This document shows positions 16,115 to 25,305 of a stretch of 64,000 nucleotides of DNA, piece after piece. Made by a program: the position numbers and the translations under genes. The notes below the pieces were generated by a model. It saw only the letters and a program-made list of their open reading frames with translations, had not been told where the DNA came from and searched no databases. Within the stretch, counting starts at the first letter, position 1, and each line of letters starts with the position of its first letter. Where the stretch lies: positions 2,790,001 to 2,854,000 of the forward strand of contig NZ_CP082284.1 of assembly GCF_019880225.1 (NCBI RefSeq), read 5' to 3'. This DNA comes from Halobaculum rubrum. GTDB lineage: Archaea; Halobacteriota; Halobacteria; Halobacteriales; Haloferacaceae.

Positions 16115-18076
16115 CTACTCGACGGTGCGCTCGTGGACGCGGACGCCCTTCTCCGCGAGGTGGTTCATCTGCCGCTGGGCGAAGTCCTCCTCGCTGGTCC
16201 CGCGCGTGGCGAGCACGTACACCAACGCGGAGCCGGTGGGGCGCATCGTCCGGCCGGCGCGTTGGGCGCCCTGGCGGCGGCTTCCGCCGAGCCCGGACGC
16301 GACGATCGCGAGCCCGACGTTCGGCAGGTCGATCCCCTCGTCGGCGATCCGCGAGACGACGAGGGTGTCGCGCTCGCCCTGCCGGAACTCCTCGAACAGG
16401 CGCTGCCGGACGTGATGGCGCGTTTCCCCGGAGACGAACGGGACGCCAAGCGCCGCCGCGAGCGCCTCGCCTTGGTCGAGGTAGTCGACGAACACGAGTG
16501 CCCTCGCGTCGCCGTGGCGCTCGCGGAGGCGACGCACCTCCTCGATCTTCGCTGGGTTGCGGGCGGCGGCCATGTGTCGCTCGCGGCCGTCCGCGCTGGC
16601 CCACTCGTTTTGCGCCTCGTCGTCGCGCCAGGGAACGTACCGGATCTCCACCTCGGGCTCCTGCACGAACCCGGCGTCGAACAGCGCGCCCCAGTCGGTG
16701 CCGATCGGCGGGCCGATCAGCGTGAATATCTCCTCCTCGTTGTCGTCCTCCCGTATCGGGGTCGCCGACAGTCCGAGACGGTGTTTGCTCTGGAGATCGG
16801 CGGCCCGACGGAATATCGGCGCGGGAATGTGGTGTGCTTCGTCCGTGATCACGAGCCCCCACTCGCGGGAGTCGAACAGCGACCGGTGGCGGTCCATCCC
16901 CGCGGTCTGGTACGTCGCGATCGTCACCGGGGCGATCTCCTTCTCGCCGCCGTGGTACTCGCCGATCTGTGATTCGTCGAGGTCGGTGTGTTCCAGCAGT
17001 TCGGCGCGCCACTGGCCCGCGAGTTCCCGCGAGGGGACGAGGATCAGCGTCTCGCCGCCGACCGCCTCCAAGACGCCGAGCGCGGCGACGGTCTTGCCCG
17101 ACCCGGGCGGCGAGACGAACACCCCCGCCCGCTGCTCGATGAACCGGTCGACCCAGTCCGTCTGGTACGCCCGAAGCTCCGTCTCCAGCGTCACGTCGAG
17201 CGGCTCCCCGGACTCCAGGTCGCGCTCGTCGATCACGGGGTAGCCCGCCTCGTACAGCACGCGCTTCACGTGGCCGATCTCCTCGTCGTTCACCCACGAC
17301 TCGGTGTCCGAGAGGTCCGCCTGCAACGCCGCCCCGTCGAGCTTCTGTCGGGCGACGTTGCCCATCAGCTCCTCTCGGTCGGCCTCCAGCACCACGTAGC
17401 CGTCCTCGTGGGTCCGCAGGCGGAACTGGCGGGCGCGCTTCCACTGGTTCTCGGCCCACTCCTCCAGGTGCGGCGAGCGGCGCGGCAGCACCGACCGCAT
17501 CCGCGCGAGCAACCCCGAGAACTCCTCGAACGGCGCGGCCCAGATGTCCTCCTGGCGGATCTCGTAGAGGTAGCCGCGGGTTCCCGGCTCCGTCCCCGTG
17601 GAGTCGACGAGGTGCGCGAAGTCGGCGAGCATCGCACGAGTGTACTGCGTCGGCTGATCGACCACGATCTGGCGCCGCGTGGGGAACATGACCACCCGTT
17701 CGCGCTCGGCGAGGTCGCCCCACGAGGTCGGGTAGTACACCACCGGGTCCGACTCCACGTCGACGCGCTCGACGGTACCCTCCTCCGCGAGCGCGTCGAG
17801 ATGATCGCGCGCCTCCGCCTGCGTTCGGTCGGTTTCGCGGGCGACCTGTGTGGCTGTGAGCACCGGTCGCTGGGCCGCCTCGACGGCGTCGTAGAAGCGA
17901 TCGATAGTGAGGTCGGCGGCGGTCTCGTCGGAAGCACTCTCGTCGAAAGCATGCTCTCCGGGAGCGGCCTCGTTGTCGTCGCTAGTGGCGACGCGGTCGT
18001 CGACGATGTCGCCGTCCGTACCGGTGCTACCGCCGTCACCGCTTACGGGCGACTCGTCGCCGTCGTCAGTCATCAC
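16115..18076 (-). CDS. XPB/Rad25-like DNA repair helicase (SF2)
   Basis: 653 residues. The N terminus has an acidic leader (1-55), then a winged-helix-like segment (T-A-T-Q-V-A-R-E-T-D). The SF2 core shows P-P-G-S-G-K-T-V (about 322), T-D-E-A-H-H (about 415), G-L-S-A-T-P (about 445) and Q-R-A-G-R-T-M-R-P (about 605). The order and the DEAH box fit archaeal XPB homologues, which unwind DNA in repair together with Bax1 nuclease; no Bax1 gene is beside it here. The length is somewhat above the archaeal norm because of the N-terminal extension. Confidence 0.88.
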   Translation of the reverse strand: MMTDDGDESPVSGDGGSTGTDGDIVDDRVATSDDNEAAPGEHAFDESASDETAADLTIDRFYDAVEAAQRPVLTATQVARETDRTQAEARDHLDALAEEGTVERVDVESDPVVYYPTSWGDLAERERVVMFPTRRQIVVDQPTQYTRAMLADFAHLVDSTGTEPGTRGYLYEIRQEDIWAAPFEEFSGLLARMRSVLPRRSPHLEEWAENQWKRARQFRLRTHEDGYVVLEADREELMGNVARQKLDGAALQADLSDTESWVNDEEIGHVKRVLYEAGYPVIDERDLESGEPLDVTLETELRAYQTDWVDRFIEQRAGVFVSPPGSGKTVAALGVLEAVGGETLILVPSRELAGQWRAELLEHTDLDESQIGEYHGGEKEIAPVTIATYQTAGMDRHRSLFDSREWGLVITDEAHHIPAPIFRRAADLQSKHRLGLSATPIREDDNEEEIFTLIGPPIGTDWGALFDAGFVQEPEVEIRYVPWRDDEAQNEWASADGRERHMAAARNPAKIEEVRRLRERHGDARALVFVDYLDQGEALAAALGVPFVSGETRHHVRQRLFEEFRQGERDTLVVSRIADEGIDLPNVGLAIVASGLGGSRRQGAQRAGRTMRPTGSALVYVLATRGTSEEDFAQRQMNHLAEKGVRVHERTVE

Positions 18077-18159
18077 TCGCGGTACGTCGCCGGCCCCTAA
18101 AGGGACCGCGCTCGGCGACCGGCTCGGGAGGGGAGCCGAAAAGTGGGTGCTCCCCGCGG

Positions 18160-18792
18160 TCAGCGCGCGTCGCAGGGAAGCTCACACAGCTCGCGCTTCG
18201 AGCGGAAGCGCGCGCCGCACTCGACACACTCGACGTACCCGTCGCCGGCGGCGGTGCGGACGCGGTGGCCCCCGACCGCGAACGGGCGGGTGACGACACG
18301 CGGGCGGATCCGACCGGGGATCTGTCGCTCCTTGTGTTCGGAGAGGTCCGCGCGCAGCTGGATCGTGTTGACGTCGGCCTCGTCCCAGCGGTCGGACGCC
18401 GTCGCGGCCTCCCAGTCGGCGATCGTCGTCCAGCCGGTGACCAGCACGGGAGAGGGCGTGTCCGTGTCGCCGATGACGATCACGAACCTGACGCCGTCGC
18501 GGACGAGCGCGAACCGCCAGCCGTCCGTGGAGTTCCAGCGGAGCTGGCCGTTCTGGATGGCGTCGCCGGCGACGGGAAGGGTTATGTAGCGACCCTGCTG
18601 GCGCAGCCGATGTCGAAAGTGGTCCGTCTGCGCATACTGTCCGGGGTCGCGTTCGGGCGGAGCCGAGACGTCACGCGCCCGGTCAGGGGTGTCGGGCGTG
18701 CGGGTTCGTGCCCGGGTGTTCGTGGACGAGCCGCCGCGACCGGTGTGCGCCGACGCCGCGCGGGCGTCGGCGGCGCCCTGTCGGGAAGCCAC
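18160..18792 (-). CDS. Haloarchaeal hypothetical protein with C-terminal zinc finger
   Basis: 210 residues if it starts at the GTG at 18792. The body (from Y-A-Q-T-D-H-F-R-H-R-L-R-Q-Q-G) is predicted alpha/beta, and the end has C-V-E-C-G then C-E-L-P-C, a likely zinc knuckle. I chose the GTG because a TATA box (TATATACC region, about 18817-18832) ends about 25 nt before it, as in leaderless haloarchaeal genes. An ATG at 18867 would lie upstream of that TATA box. The first 60 residues are low-complexity and may not be translated. No function is recognised. Confidence 0.6.
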   Translation of the reverse strand: MASRQGAADARAASAHTGRGGSSTNTRARTRTPDTPDRARDVSAPPERDPGQYAQTDHFRHRLRQQGRYITLPVAGDAIQNGQLRWNSTDGWRFALVRDGVRFVIVIGDTDTPSPVLVTGWTTIADWEAATASDRWDEADVNTIQLRADLSEHKERQIPGRIRPRVVTRPFAVGGHRVRTAAGDGYVECVECGARFRSKRELCELPCDAR

Positions 18793-18816
18793 TGTGTCGG
18801 GGACTGTGCGCTCCGG

Positions 18817-18832
18817 GTATATACCTATTTCC
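18817..18832 (-). promoter_or_regulatory. TATA box for the 18160-18792 gene
   Basis: Minus strand AAATAGGTATATACCC, the clearest TATA element near the gene. Its centre is about 32 nt from the proposed GTG, which argues for a leaderless or near-leaderless message starting there. Confidence 0.55.
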
Positions 18833-18924
18833 CCGATAACGCGGCGTTCGGACGCCGGTCTCGGCACGGACGGATCGGTCTGTGGTCGCGACTCGTGAGA
18901 ACGGGAACCGGTGGGGTGGCGGCG

Positions 18925-19485
18925 TTAGCCGAGGAGGCCGAGCGCCTCGATGCGGTCGACGATCTCCTCGACCGCCTCCTCGGCGTCGTCGGTGCGCTTG
19001 CCGCCGGTGATGACGATCTTCCCCGAGCCGAACAGGAGGATCACCACGTCCGGCTCGTCCATCCGGTAGACGAGGCCGGGGAACTGCTCGGGCTCGTACT
19101 CGACGTCCTCGAGCCCGAGGCCGATCGCGAGGGCGTTGAGGTTGAGCTGGTGGCCCAGGTCGGCCGACGAGACGATGTTCTGGACGGTGATGTCCGGGTC
19201 CTCCTCGACCGGGATCTTCAGCCCGCGGAGCTTCTCGAAGATGATCCCGAGGGCCTCGTGCACGTCGTCGATGCTCTTGGCGCCCGTACAGACGATCTTC
19301 CCGGACCGGAAGATCAGCGCGGCCGCCTTCGGCTCCTGCGTTCGGTACACCAGCCCGGGGAAGTTGTCCGGGTTGAAATCCGCGCCCGGAAGGTCCTCGG
19401 CTAGGGCTTCGAGGTCGAGCTCCTGCCCGATCCCCGTCGATGCTACAACGTTTTGAATCTCGATGGATTCTGCCGGGTCCGTCAT
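18925..19485 (-). CDS. tbp: TATA-box-binding protein
   Basis: 186 residues made of two direct repeats of about 90 residues. Each half has the conserved strand set: F-P-G-L-V-Y-R (about 42 and 133) then S-G-K-I-V-C-T-G-A-K and S-G-K-I-V-I-T-G-G-K. These form the saddle that bends TATA DNA and recruits TFB and RNA polymerase. Haloarchaea often carry several tbp genes; this one has the ordinary full length and an acidic surface. Two TATA elements lie just upstream. Confidence 0.97.
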   Translation of the reverse strand: MTDPAESIEIQNVVASTGIGQELDLEALAEDLPGADFNPDNFPGLVYRTQEPKAAALIFRSGKIVCTGAKSIDDVHEALGIIFEKLRGLKIPVEEDPDITVQNIVSSADLGHQLNLNALAIGLGLEDVEYEPEQFPGLVYRMDEPDVVILLFGSGKIVITGGKRTDDAEEAVEEIVDRIEALGLLG

Positions 19486-19504
19486 GCGTCGTCGTTCCTC
19501 TGGA

Positions 19505-19534
19505 TTCCTTTATAAACCGTGGGGTTATAAAGCC
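19505..19534 (-). promoter_or_regulatory. Double TATA element upstream of tbp
   Basis: Minus strand shows CTTTATAACC at about 19522-19533 and GTTTATAAAGG at about 19505-19515. The proximal one is centred about 25 nt from the ATG, giving a leaderless start; the distal one would give a transcript about 15 nt longer. TBP may bind its own promoter at both. Confidence 0.65.
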
Positions 19535-19562
19535 GGGTGTCTCTGCGGTCGCCGCCTTCCGG

Positions 19563-19754
19563 TCAGTAGTCGCTCGGAGGGTCGTTCGCCGAGTTGCCCG
19601 CGCCGCCACGTTCGACGAGCGCCTGTCGGACCGCCGATACCCCACAGCCCGCGAGCGATGCGGCGAACGCCGGGGACAGATCGAATCGCTCGCAGGCGAC
19701 GGCGGCGTTCTGTACGGCCGCGACCGGTCGGTCCGGATCGCGCTCGCGGCTCAT
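19563..19754 (-). CDS. Small acidic helical protein, unknown
   Basis: 63 residues starting M-S-R-E-R-D-P-D-R-P. A central helical part with two cysteines (A-C-E-R-F and G-C-G-V-S) and a hydrophilic tail. It has no known motif. It is included because codon bias and the start next to a divergent TATA-bearing gap look gene-like, but it is short and may be spurious. Confidence 0.4.
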   Translation of the reverse strand: MSRERDPDRPVAAVQNAAVACERFDLSPAFAASLAGCGVSAVRQALVERGGAGNSANDPPSDY

Positions 19755-19849
19755 CGCTCGCGTCCGGCGGGAGGTTCGACGACGTGTGACATCAGTTCCG
19801 ATGTCGTTCCCGTAAATTTATGTCTGGTGCGTGTGCCGTAGACGGTAGT

Positions 19850-20722
19850 ATGTCCGGCGAGGTGACCGAGCGGTCCGTCGGCGCTATCCACGCCGACGAG
19901 GCGTCGGTCGCGAGCGCGGTCGCCGCCGTCGGCGGCGTTCACGTCGCGCTCCTCGCCGACCGCTCGGTCGACGGGTGGCACCGCGCAGTCGAGGCGGCGG
20001 GGCCGTCCTCGCCCGGACGATCGTCGCTTATCAGCGTCGACGAGACGGTCCGCGGCGGTGCAGTCTCCGCCTCGCCGGCGTCCGGCGGGCAACCCGTCGG
20101 CGACGGAGTCACCGTCGCCACCGTCGAGGCACCCCTCTTTGAGCCGAGCCAGTATCTCGAGACGGTGCTGGCCGACCTCGGCGACGACCTCGGCGACGAC
20201 GGAACGGTCGTCGTCGACGACGTCGGCGCGCTCGTCCCCGCCGACGCCGACGTCGACTCGATCGTCCCGGGTCTCGTCGAGGCGGCCGCGGCGTCCGGGT
20301 TGGAGTTTCACACGTCGGTCACGACCAACGACGACGCCGTGCTCTCGGCACTGTCCCGCCGGGTTCCGGCCGACGACGACGCCGAGCGGCCGCTCACGGA
20401 GCGGCTGATCGCGCACCTTCGGCGCAGCGACCCGACCAACTTCGGATACCTCCGGCACCACTGGCGCGAGGCGCGCCGGGGACTGACCGCCGTGGAGATG
20501 AGCTACCCGCAGTCGAAACAGATCCACGCGAGCATCCCCGACCCGGAGACGACGCCCCGAACGCTCGGGGCGGCGCTGCAGGCGCTCGTCACGCTCGGCG
20601 CGCTCGACGTGTGGGGCGACACCGTCGCGGCCAATCGGTACGACCTCACCCGGTACGACCCGGCCCGCGTCGACACGATCGGATCGATTCTCACGAGGTC
20701 CGCCGAATCGCCAGCCGGCTGA
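19850..20722 (+). CDS. Haloarchaeal RecA/KaiC-like protein lacking a P-loop, with C-terminal winged helix
   Basis: 290 residues. The N-terminal 180 residues alternate strands and helices with a Walker-B-like strand (G-T-V-V-V-D-D-V-G-A-L-V, about 123-134) but no GxxxxGKT. Residues 195-280 read as a winged helix (N-F-G-Y-L-R-H-H-W-R-E-A, S-Y-P-Q-S-K-Q-I-H). Such degenerate ATPase-fold proteins are widespread in haloarchaea with unknown role. The ATG at 19850 follows a TATA-like AAATTTATG at about 19814-19822. It is divergent from the small gene at 19754. Confidence 0.65.
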   Translation: MSGEVTERSVGAIHADEASVASAVAAVGGVHVALLADRSVDGWHRAVEAAGPSSPGRSSLISVDETVRGGAVSASPASGGQPVGDGVTVATVEAPLFEPSQYLETVLADLGDDLGDDGTVVVDDVGALVPADADVDSIVPGLVEAAAASGLEFHTSVTTNDDAVLSALSRRVPADDDAERPLTERLIAHLRRSDPTNFGYLRHHWREARRGLTAVEMSYPQSKQIHASIPDPETTPRTLGAALQALVTLGALDVWGDTVAANRYDLTRYDPARVDTIGSILTRSAESPAG

Positions 20723-20759
20723 CCCGGCTCGCGACCGCACACCGGCGAGTTCCGTCGAG

Positions 20760-21098
20760 TCACTCCCCAGGCGGGGCGAGCGAGTGATCGATGACGTCGC
20801 CGCCGGGACGCATCGTCACCGTGCCCAGCGTCACCGTCTCTCCCTCCGCGGTCGTCCGTGCGACCGCGCGAAGCGTCTCCGGTCGGTCGAGTCGGTCCCA
20901 GGTAGCCACCTCGATCAGCCGCTGGAACTCGTCGGGGTCGCGCCACCCGGAGTCGATGTCGGAGGGGACGTGGACGACGAACCGGAACTCGTCGCTGGTC
21001 ACGTGGATGCCGACGCCGAAGGTGTCGCCCTCGTCGTCGGCGGACTCCGCGGTTTCGGGGGCGGTCGGGTCGGCGTCGCCGGCGCCGTCGTCGCTCAT
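20760..21098 (-). CDS. Small haloarchaeal conserved protein, unknown
   Basis: 112 residues. The first 25 are acidic and disordered; the rest has strands F-G-V-G-I-H-V-T and E-F-R-F-V-V-H-V-P, a helix (D-P-D-E-F-Q-R-L-I-E-V-A-T-W), then a final strand pair ending S-L-A-P-P-G-E. I do not recall a name for it. It sits back-to-back with the ubiquitin-like gene at 21230. Confidence 0.65.
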   Translation of the reverse strand: MSDDGAGDADPTAPETAESADDEGDTFGVGIHVTSDEFRFVVHVPSDIDSGWRDPDEFQRLIEVATWDRLDRPETLRAVARTTAEGETVTLGTVTMRPGGDVIDHSLAPPGE

Positions 21099-21229
21099 CC
21101 ATCCGTAGTTCTCGGCGGGGCCGCAAGAGTCCGTCGGGTGGGCTGGGACGCGTCCGAACGGCGAGGCGTCTGCAGCGACGGCGGCGACGCGTCCGAAGCT
21201 ACATACCCGCTCGCGACCGACGCCGGAGT

Positions 21230-21517
21230 ATGGCGATCGAAGTCGAGTGTCGGCTGTTCGGCCCCTTCCGCGAGGACGCCGGCGTCGAGGCGGTCGTCCG
21301 TGAGACGGACGCTGCCACCGTCGGCGACCTCCTCCGGGAGGTCGAGCGGAGCTACCCGGAACTCGGAGGACGGCTGGTCGACGAGAGTGGGGAGACGATC
21401 GCCGGATCGACGGTGGTGACGAAGGCGAAGAAGGACGTCCGCCACCTCGACGGCGTCGACACCGCGCTCGACGACGGCGACGTGATCCGGCTGGTTCCGT
21501 CGGTGTACGGCGGCTGA
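21230..21517 (+). CDS. Ubiquitin-like small archaeal modifier / MoaD-ThiS family protein
   Basis: 95 residues with a beta-grasp pattern and a C-terminal G-G (V-P-S-V-Y-G-G), the residue pair that is adenylated by UbaA. The opening E-V-E-C-R-L-F-G-P-F-R-E-D-A-G is typical of MoaD/SAMP proteins. Haloarchaeal SAMPs act both as protein modifiers and as sulfur carriers for molybdopterin/tungstopterin and tRNA thiolation. Its neighbour is a tungstopterin enzyme (convergent, 59 nt away), so a sulfur-carrier role is plausible. A TATA-like TACATACC lies about 28 nt upstream. I cannot say which numbered SAMP it matches. Confidence 0.85.
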   Translation: MAIEVECRLFGPFREDAGVEAVVRETDAATVGDLLREVERSYPELGGRLVDESGETIAGSTVVTKAKKDVRHLDGVDTALDDGDVIRLVPSVYGG

Positions 21518-21576
21518 CGCGGACGGTGTCGCCGCGGCGACTCGATCTCGCCGGCGCCGCAGCCGTCCGCGCCGCC

Positions 21577-23283
21577 TCAGTCGTCGGCGACGGCCTGGAC
21601 CCCGACGGCGGTGTCCGCGGGCGAGTCGAGCGCGTTCTCCGGAACGGTGCCGTCCGCGTTCCACCCGCGGGCCTCGTAGTACTCCGCGATCGCGGCGTCG
21701 AGGTCGGGCACCTCGTCGGCGTACGGAAGGCCGTCGTCCGCGGCGTCCGTCCCGCGCCGGTTGTTGAAGTGGCGCTCGCGGGCGACGACGCGGGCACCGA
21801 TCTCCAGCAGGCGCTCGTAGTCGGTTTCCAGCAGCGCGGCGAGACGCTCGTCGGTGACGTAGTCGCCGGCGAACGCGCAGACGATACCCGAGTCGCGGAC
21901 GACGTTTCGGTTCTCCTCGTGGACCAGTCGTTCGGCCTTCCCGAGGGTGCCCTCGGGGTCGAGTTCGCCCGAGTATTCCAACCCGAGCATCCCCCCGTAC
22001 ATGTGGTCGGCGCCGCGGTTCGCGACGGCGTACGAGAGTCCCTGTCCGTGGAGGACGCGGCCGTCGTGGGCGGCGAACTCCATCCCCTTCACCGTGTAGT
22101 CGGCCACGCCCAACTCCTCGTGGGCTCGGTGGACGCCCTCCGCCAGGAGGTCGCCGCGGTCGGTCTCGCGGGTCGCGATCTCCCGCAGCACCTCCCGCGC
22201 CAACTCGGCGTCCCCGAACGCCTCCTCGCTCTTGAGGTAGGCGGCGACCGTGACGCCCGCGGAGATGGTGTCCATCCCGAGTTCGTCACACAGCTCGTTG
22301 GCCTCCATCACGTCGACGATGTCGCCGACGCCCTGACACGAGCCGAACGCGTAGACGGTCTCGAACTCCGGCCCCTCGGTCTCGACGCCGCGCTCCTCGT
22401 CGCGGGTCGGAAGCTTACACGCGTACGCACACTGCGAGCAGGCGCCCTTCCTGTACTTCTTCTCCTCGACGGCGTTCCCGCCGATGCCCGCCGCGGACTC
22501 GAACTCGTACTCGTCGAAGTAGCGCGTCGGGAGCGCGAAGTTGTCGTTGATGAACTCCGTCCCCCCGGTCGTCCCCTGGCGCTTCATCCGGTCGTCCGAG
22601 GTCGCGGCCTCCCGGTGAACGTCCATCGCGGGCGGATCCGACACCTCGATGTCGGGGCGGGCGTTGCCGTCGCCGGCGAACGTCACGCACTTGACGTTCT
22701 TGCTCCCGAGGACGGCGCCGAGGCCGCCGCGACCGAACGCCCGGGAGTCGAACGTCATCACCGAGGCGAACCGCACGAGGTTCTCGCCGGCCGGCCCGAT
22801 CGTGATGCAGTGCTCGGGGCCGAGGTCGTGCTCGTCGGCCATGTACTCGGACACTGCCGAGACCGCAGCGCCCGCCAACTCGGGCACGCTCTCGAAGGAG
22901 ACGCCGTCGTCGCGGACGTGGACCGCGAGCGGCTCGTCGCTCGCGCCGACGAACTCGACGACCGAGTAGCCCGTGTCCGCGACGTTGCGCGAGAGGTAGC
23001 CGCCGGCGTTCGTCGACGCGAGCCCGTCCGTCAGCGGCGACAGCCCCGTCATGTTCATGCGGCCGGTGAAGCTCATCCGGCTCAGTTGGAGCGGTCCCGT
23101 CGAGAGGTACGCGCGGTTCTCGGGGCCGAACGGGTCGGCGTCGGCGGGGATACGCTCGTGTGCCAGCGCCGTCGCGGCCGCGCGGCCGCCGATGAACTCC
23201 GAGAGCGTCCCCGAGATGTCCGTCTCCTCGACAGCGCGCTCGGTTACGTCGACCGTCAAAAGCGGTCCCTTCGCGGTGAGCAT
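21577..23283 (-). CDS. aor: Aldehyde:ferredoxin oxidoreductase family, tungstopterin enzyme
   Basis: 568 residues, near the family norm. The N domain has the strand S-T-G-P-L and the pterin-binding N-M-T-G-L-S-P-L region. The [4Fe-4S] ligands are C-S-Q-C-A-Y-A-C (about 288-295) and a fourth C in G-I-V-C-A-F-A-G-D (about 473). It oxidises aldehydes to acids with ferredoxin as acceptor and contains a tungsten bis-pterin cofactor. The exact aldehyde is unknown. The ATG at 23283 (M-L-T-A-K-G-P-L-L) fits the family start; one 27 nt upstream is possible. Confidence 0.93.
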   Translation of the reverse strand: MLTAKGPLLTVDVTERAVEETDISGTLSEFIGGRAAATALAHERIPADADPFGPENRAYLSTGPLQLSRMSFTGRMNMTGLSPLTDGLASTNAGGYLSRNVADTGYSVVEFVGASDEPLAVHVRDDGVSFESVPELAGAAVSAVSEYMADEHDLGPEHCITIGPAGENLVRFASVMTFDSRAFGRGGLGAVLGSKNVKCVTFAGDGNARPDIEVSDPPAMDVHREAATSDDRMKRQGTTGGTEFINDNFALPTRYFDEYEFESAAGIGGNAVEEKKYRKGACSQCAYACKLPTRDEERGVETEGPEFETVYAFGSCQGVGDIVDVMEANELCDELGMDTISAGVTVAAYLKSEEAFGDAELAREVLREIATRETDRGDLLAEGVHRAHEELGVADYTVKGMEFAAHDGRVLHGQGLSYAVANRGADHMYGGMLGLEYSGELDPEGTLGKAERLVHEENRNVVRDSGIVCAFAGDYVTDERLAALLETDYERLLEIGARVVARERHFNNRRGTDAADDGLPYADEVPDLDAAIAEYYEARGWNADGTVPENALDSPADTAVGVQAVADD

Positions 23284-23343
23284 ACGACCCGGTTTCGGCG
23301 CTCGGAACAAAACGGTACCTCCGCCGGCGGAACGAGCGGCGCC

Positions 23344-23643
23344 TCAGACGGTGTCGTCGGGGTCGTGGGTGTCCGCCATTCGATCGGCCTCCGCGGCGTA
23401 GCGCTCGCGGTCCGCCTCGTCGGTCCGACCGAGATCGTCCGCGGAGACGGTCTGCGACACCGGCGTCTCGCGCTCGTCGGTGAAACTCGTCAGCGCGCGC
23501 TCCTTGCGGAAGTAGCGCTCGCCCGTCTCGTCGGCGTACACGAGGATGACGATGTTCAGTTCGTCGTCGCCGTACGTCCGCTCGACGAGCCACACGCGAA
23601 CGGAGTCGCTGTCGCCGGTCTCGCTCGAGTCTACGGTGCTCAT
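23344..23643 (-). CDS. Small haloarchaeal conserved protein, unknown
   Basis: 99 residues, acidic. Strands V-R-V-W-L-V-E-R-T-Y and L-N-I-V-I-L-V-Y-A-D are followed by E-R-Y-F-R-K-E-R-A-L-T-S-F and a charged tail. It ends 60 nt before the AOR start on the same strand, so the two may be co-transcribed. The function is unknown. Confidence 0.7.
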   Translation of the reverse strand: MSTVDSSETGDSDSVRVWLVERTYGDDELNIVILVYADETGERYFRKERALTSFTDERETPVSQTVSADDLGRTDEADRERYAAEADRMADTHDPDDTV

Positions 23644-23823
23644 ACCGGTAGCTAGCATGAGCGTGAGTAAAGCGCCCACGGTGATTCCCGGTCGGCGCGC
23701 GCACCCGCGTCCGGTATGGTTGACCGGTACTGCGTCGCGTCGTCGCCCGACACCGAGTCACCGCCGTGGCCCGCGCAGCCCGAAGTTCCCCCACCGGAGC
23801 GCCGTACCCGGGGCAGGAAGCCG

Positions 23824-25305
23824 TCAGTCGTCGGTCGGTGCGACGGTCGCGTCCGAGCGATCCTCGTCCTCGTCGTCGTCGCCGACGGGCACCTCGCCGC
23901 GGGGGTCGGCGTCGCGCCAGGTGCCGCGCCGGTACCAGAGGTACGCGATGATCGCGCCGGCGGTGTTCGAGACCGCGAACGCCATCCAGATCCCGGTCGA
24001 CCCGAACGCGGGCAGCGGGAGGCCGAGGATGTCGGGTCTCGCCAGCCCCAGCGCCACCGGCAGCCGGATGAACCCGAGCATCAGGATGGAGATGGCGGCG
24101 GCGGTCATGGTCTTGCCAGCACCCCGGAAGCTGCCGGTGTAGGCGCGCATCACGCCGATGAAGCCGAACGTCGGCGCGACCCAGCGGAGGAAGTCGGCGG
24201 TCACGGCGATGACGGCGGGGTCGTCCGTGAACACCGCCGCGATCGGCCGGGCCGTGAGGATCACCACGATCCCGAGACCACCGAGGATCGCCAACATCGT
24301 CTTGGCGGCGATCCCGGCGGCCGTCGCCGCACGGTCGGGCTTCTCGGCGCCGATGTTCTGTCCCGTCATCGTCTCGACCCCGCGAGCGACGGCGATCGCC
24401 GGGAGGAAGATGACCGAGAACACGCGGACGCCGATCCCGTAGCCGGCGACGACCGTCGTCGGGAACAGCCCGACGATGACGAGCATCAGGTTCACCGACA
24501 GCGACCGGCCGGTTCCCTCGATCGAGGCGGGAACGCCGATGCGGACGATCTTCTTCGCGTACGTGAGATTCGGCACCATGTCCGCGGGGGTGATCTGCAC
24601 GCCGCGCGTGCCCCGGAGCATGATCGCCATGCCGACGACGAACGCTAAGGCCCGAGAGAAGATGGTCGCGTAGGCGGCGCCGGCGACGCCGAGTTCGGGG
24701 AAGATCCACCACCCGAAGATGAGGAACGGGTCGATGACGATGTTCACGACGACCGTGAGAAGCATCACCAGCATCGGCGTGATCGTGTCCCCGTAGCCGC
24801 GCATCAGCGCGGTGAACACGAAGAACCCGAACATGAACACCAGCCCGGAGGAGATGACCCGCATGTAGTCCGTCGCGAGCGGGAGCACCTCCGGCGACGC
24901 GCCGAGCAGGCCGAGCAGATCCCCGACGACGAGGTAGCCGACGCCGCCGAGGACGAGCGAGACGATGATCGCAAAGGAGACCGTCTGAGAGGCGGCGTAC
25001 TTCGCCTCCTCCTCCTCGTCCGCGCCGATGTGTTGTGCCACCAGCACCGATCCAGCGACGGTGACTCCCATCCCGAGCGAGAACAGGAGAAACACCATCG
25101 GGAACGCGAACGAGATGGCCGCCAGCGCCTCGGTGCTGTAGCGACCCAGCCACAGCGTGTCGGCGAGGTTGTACGCCGTCTGCAGGAGGTTGGTGACGAC
25201 GATCGGCAACGAGAGGTAAAACAGCGGCTTGCCGATGCTCCCGTCGGTGAGGTCGAACTCGTCTCGCCCCTTGAACACAGACGAGAGGCGGTCCGGAACC
25301 GTCAT
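23824..25305 (-). CDS. MATE-family multidrug/metabolite exporter
   Basis: 493 residues with twelve hydrophobic segments in two halves (first about 30-230, second about 250-460). The first helix region shows S-L-P-I-V-V-T-N-L-L-Q-T-A-Y-N-L-A-D, the conserved MATE start, and an acidic hydrophilic tail. It exports drugs or toxic compounds with Na+ or H+. Its ATG overlaps the stop of the upstream TetR gene by 4 nt, so they form one operon. Confidence 0.92.
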   Translation of the reverse strand: MTVPDRLSSVFKGRDEFDLTDGSIGKPLFYLSLPIVVTNLLQTAYNLADTLWLGRYSTEALAAISFAFPMVFLLFSLGMGVTVAGSVLVAQHIGADEEEEAKYAASQTVSFAIIVSLVLGGVGYLVVGDLLGLLGASPEVLPLATDYMRVISSGLVFMFGFFVFTALMRGYGDTITPMLVMLLTVVVNIVIDPFLIFGWWIFPELGVAGAAYATIFSRALAFVVGMAIMLRGTRGVQITPADMVPNLTYAKKIVRIGVPASIEGTGRSLSVNLMLVIVGLFPTTVVAGYGIGVRVFSVIFLPAIAVARGVETMTGQNIGAEKPDRAATAAGIAAKTMLAILGGLGIVVILTARPIAAVFTDDPAVIAVTADFLRWVAPTFGFIGVMRAYTGSFRGAGKTMTAAAISILMLGFIRLPVALGLARPDILGLPLPAFGSTGIWMAFAVSNTAGAIIAYLWYRRGTWRDADPRGEVPVGDDDEDEDRSDATVAPTDD

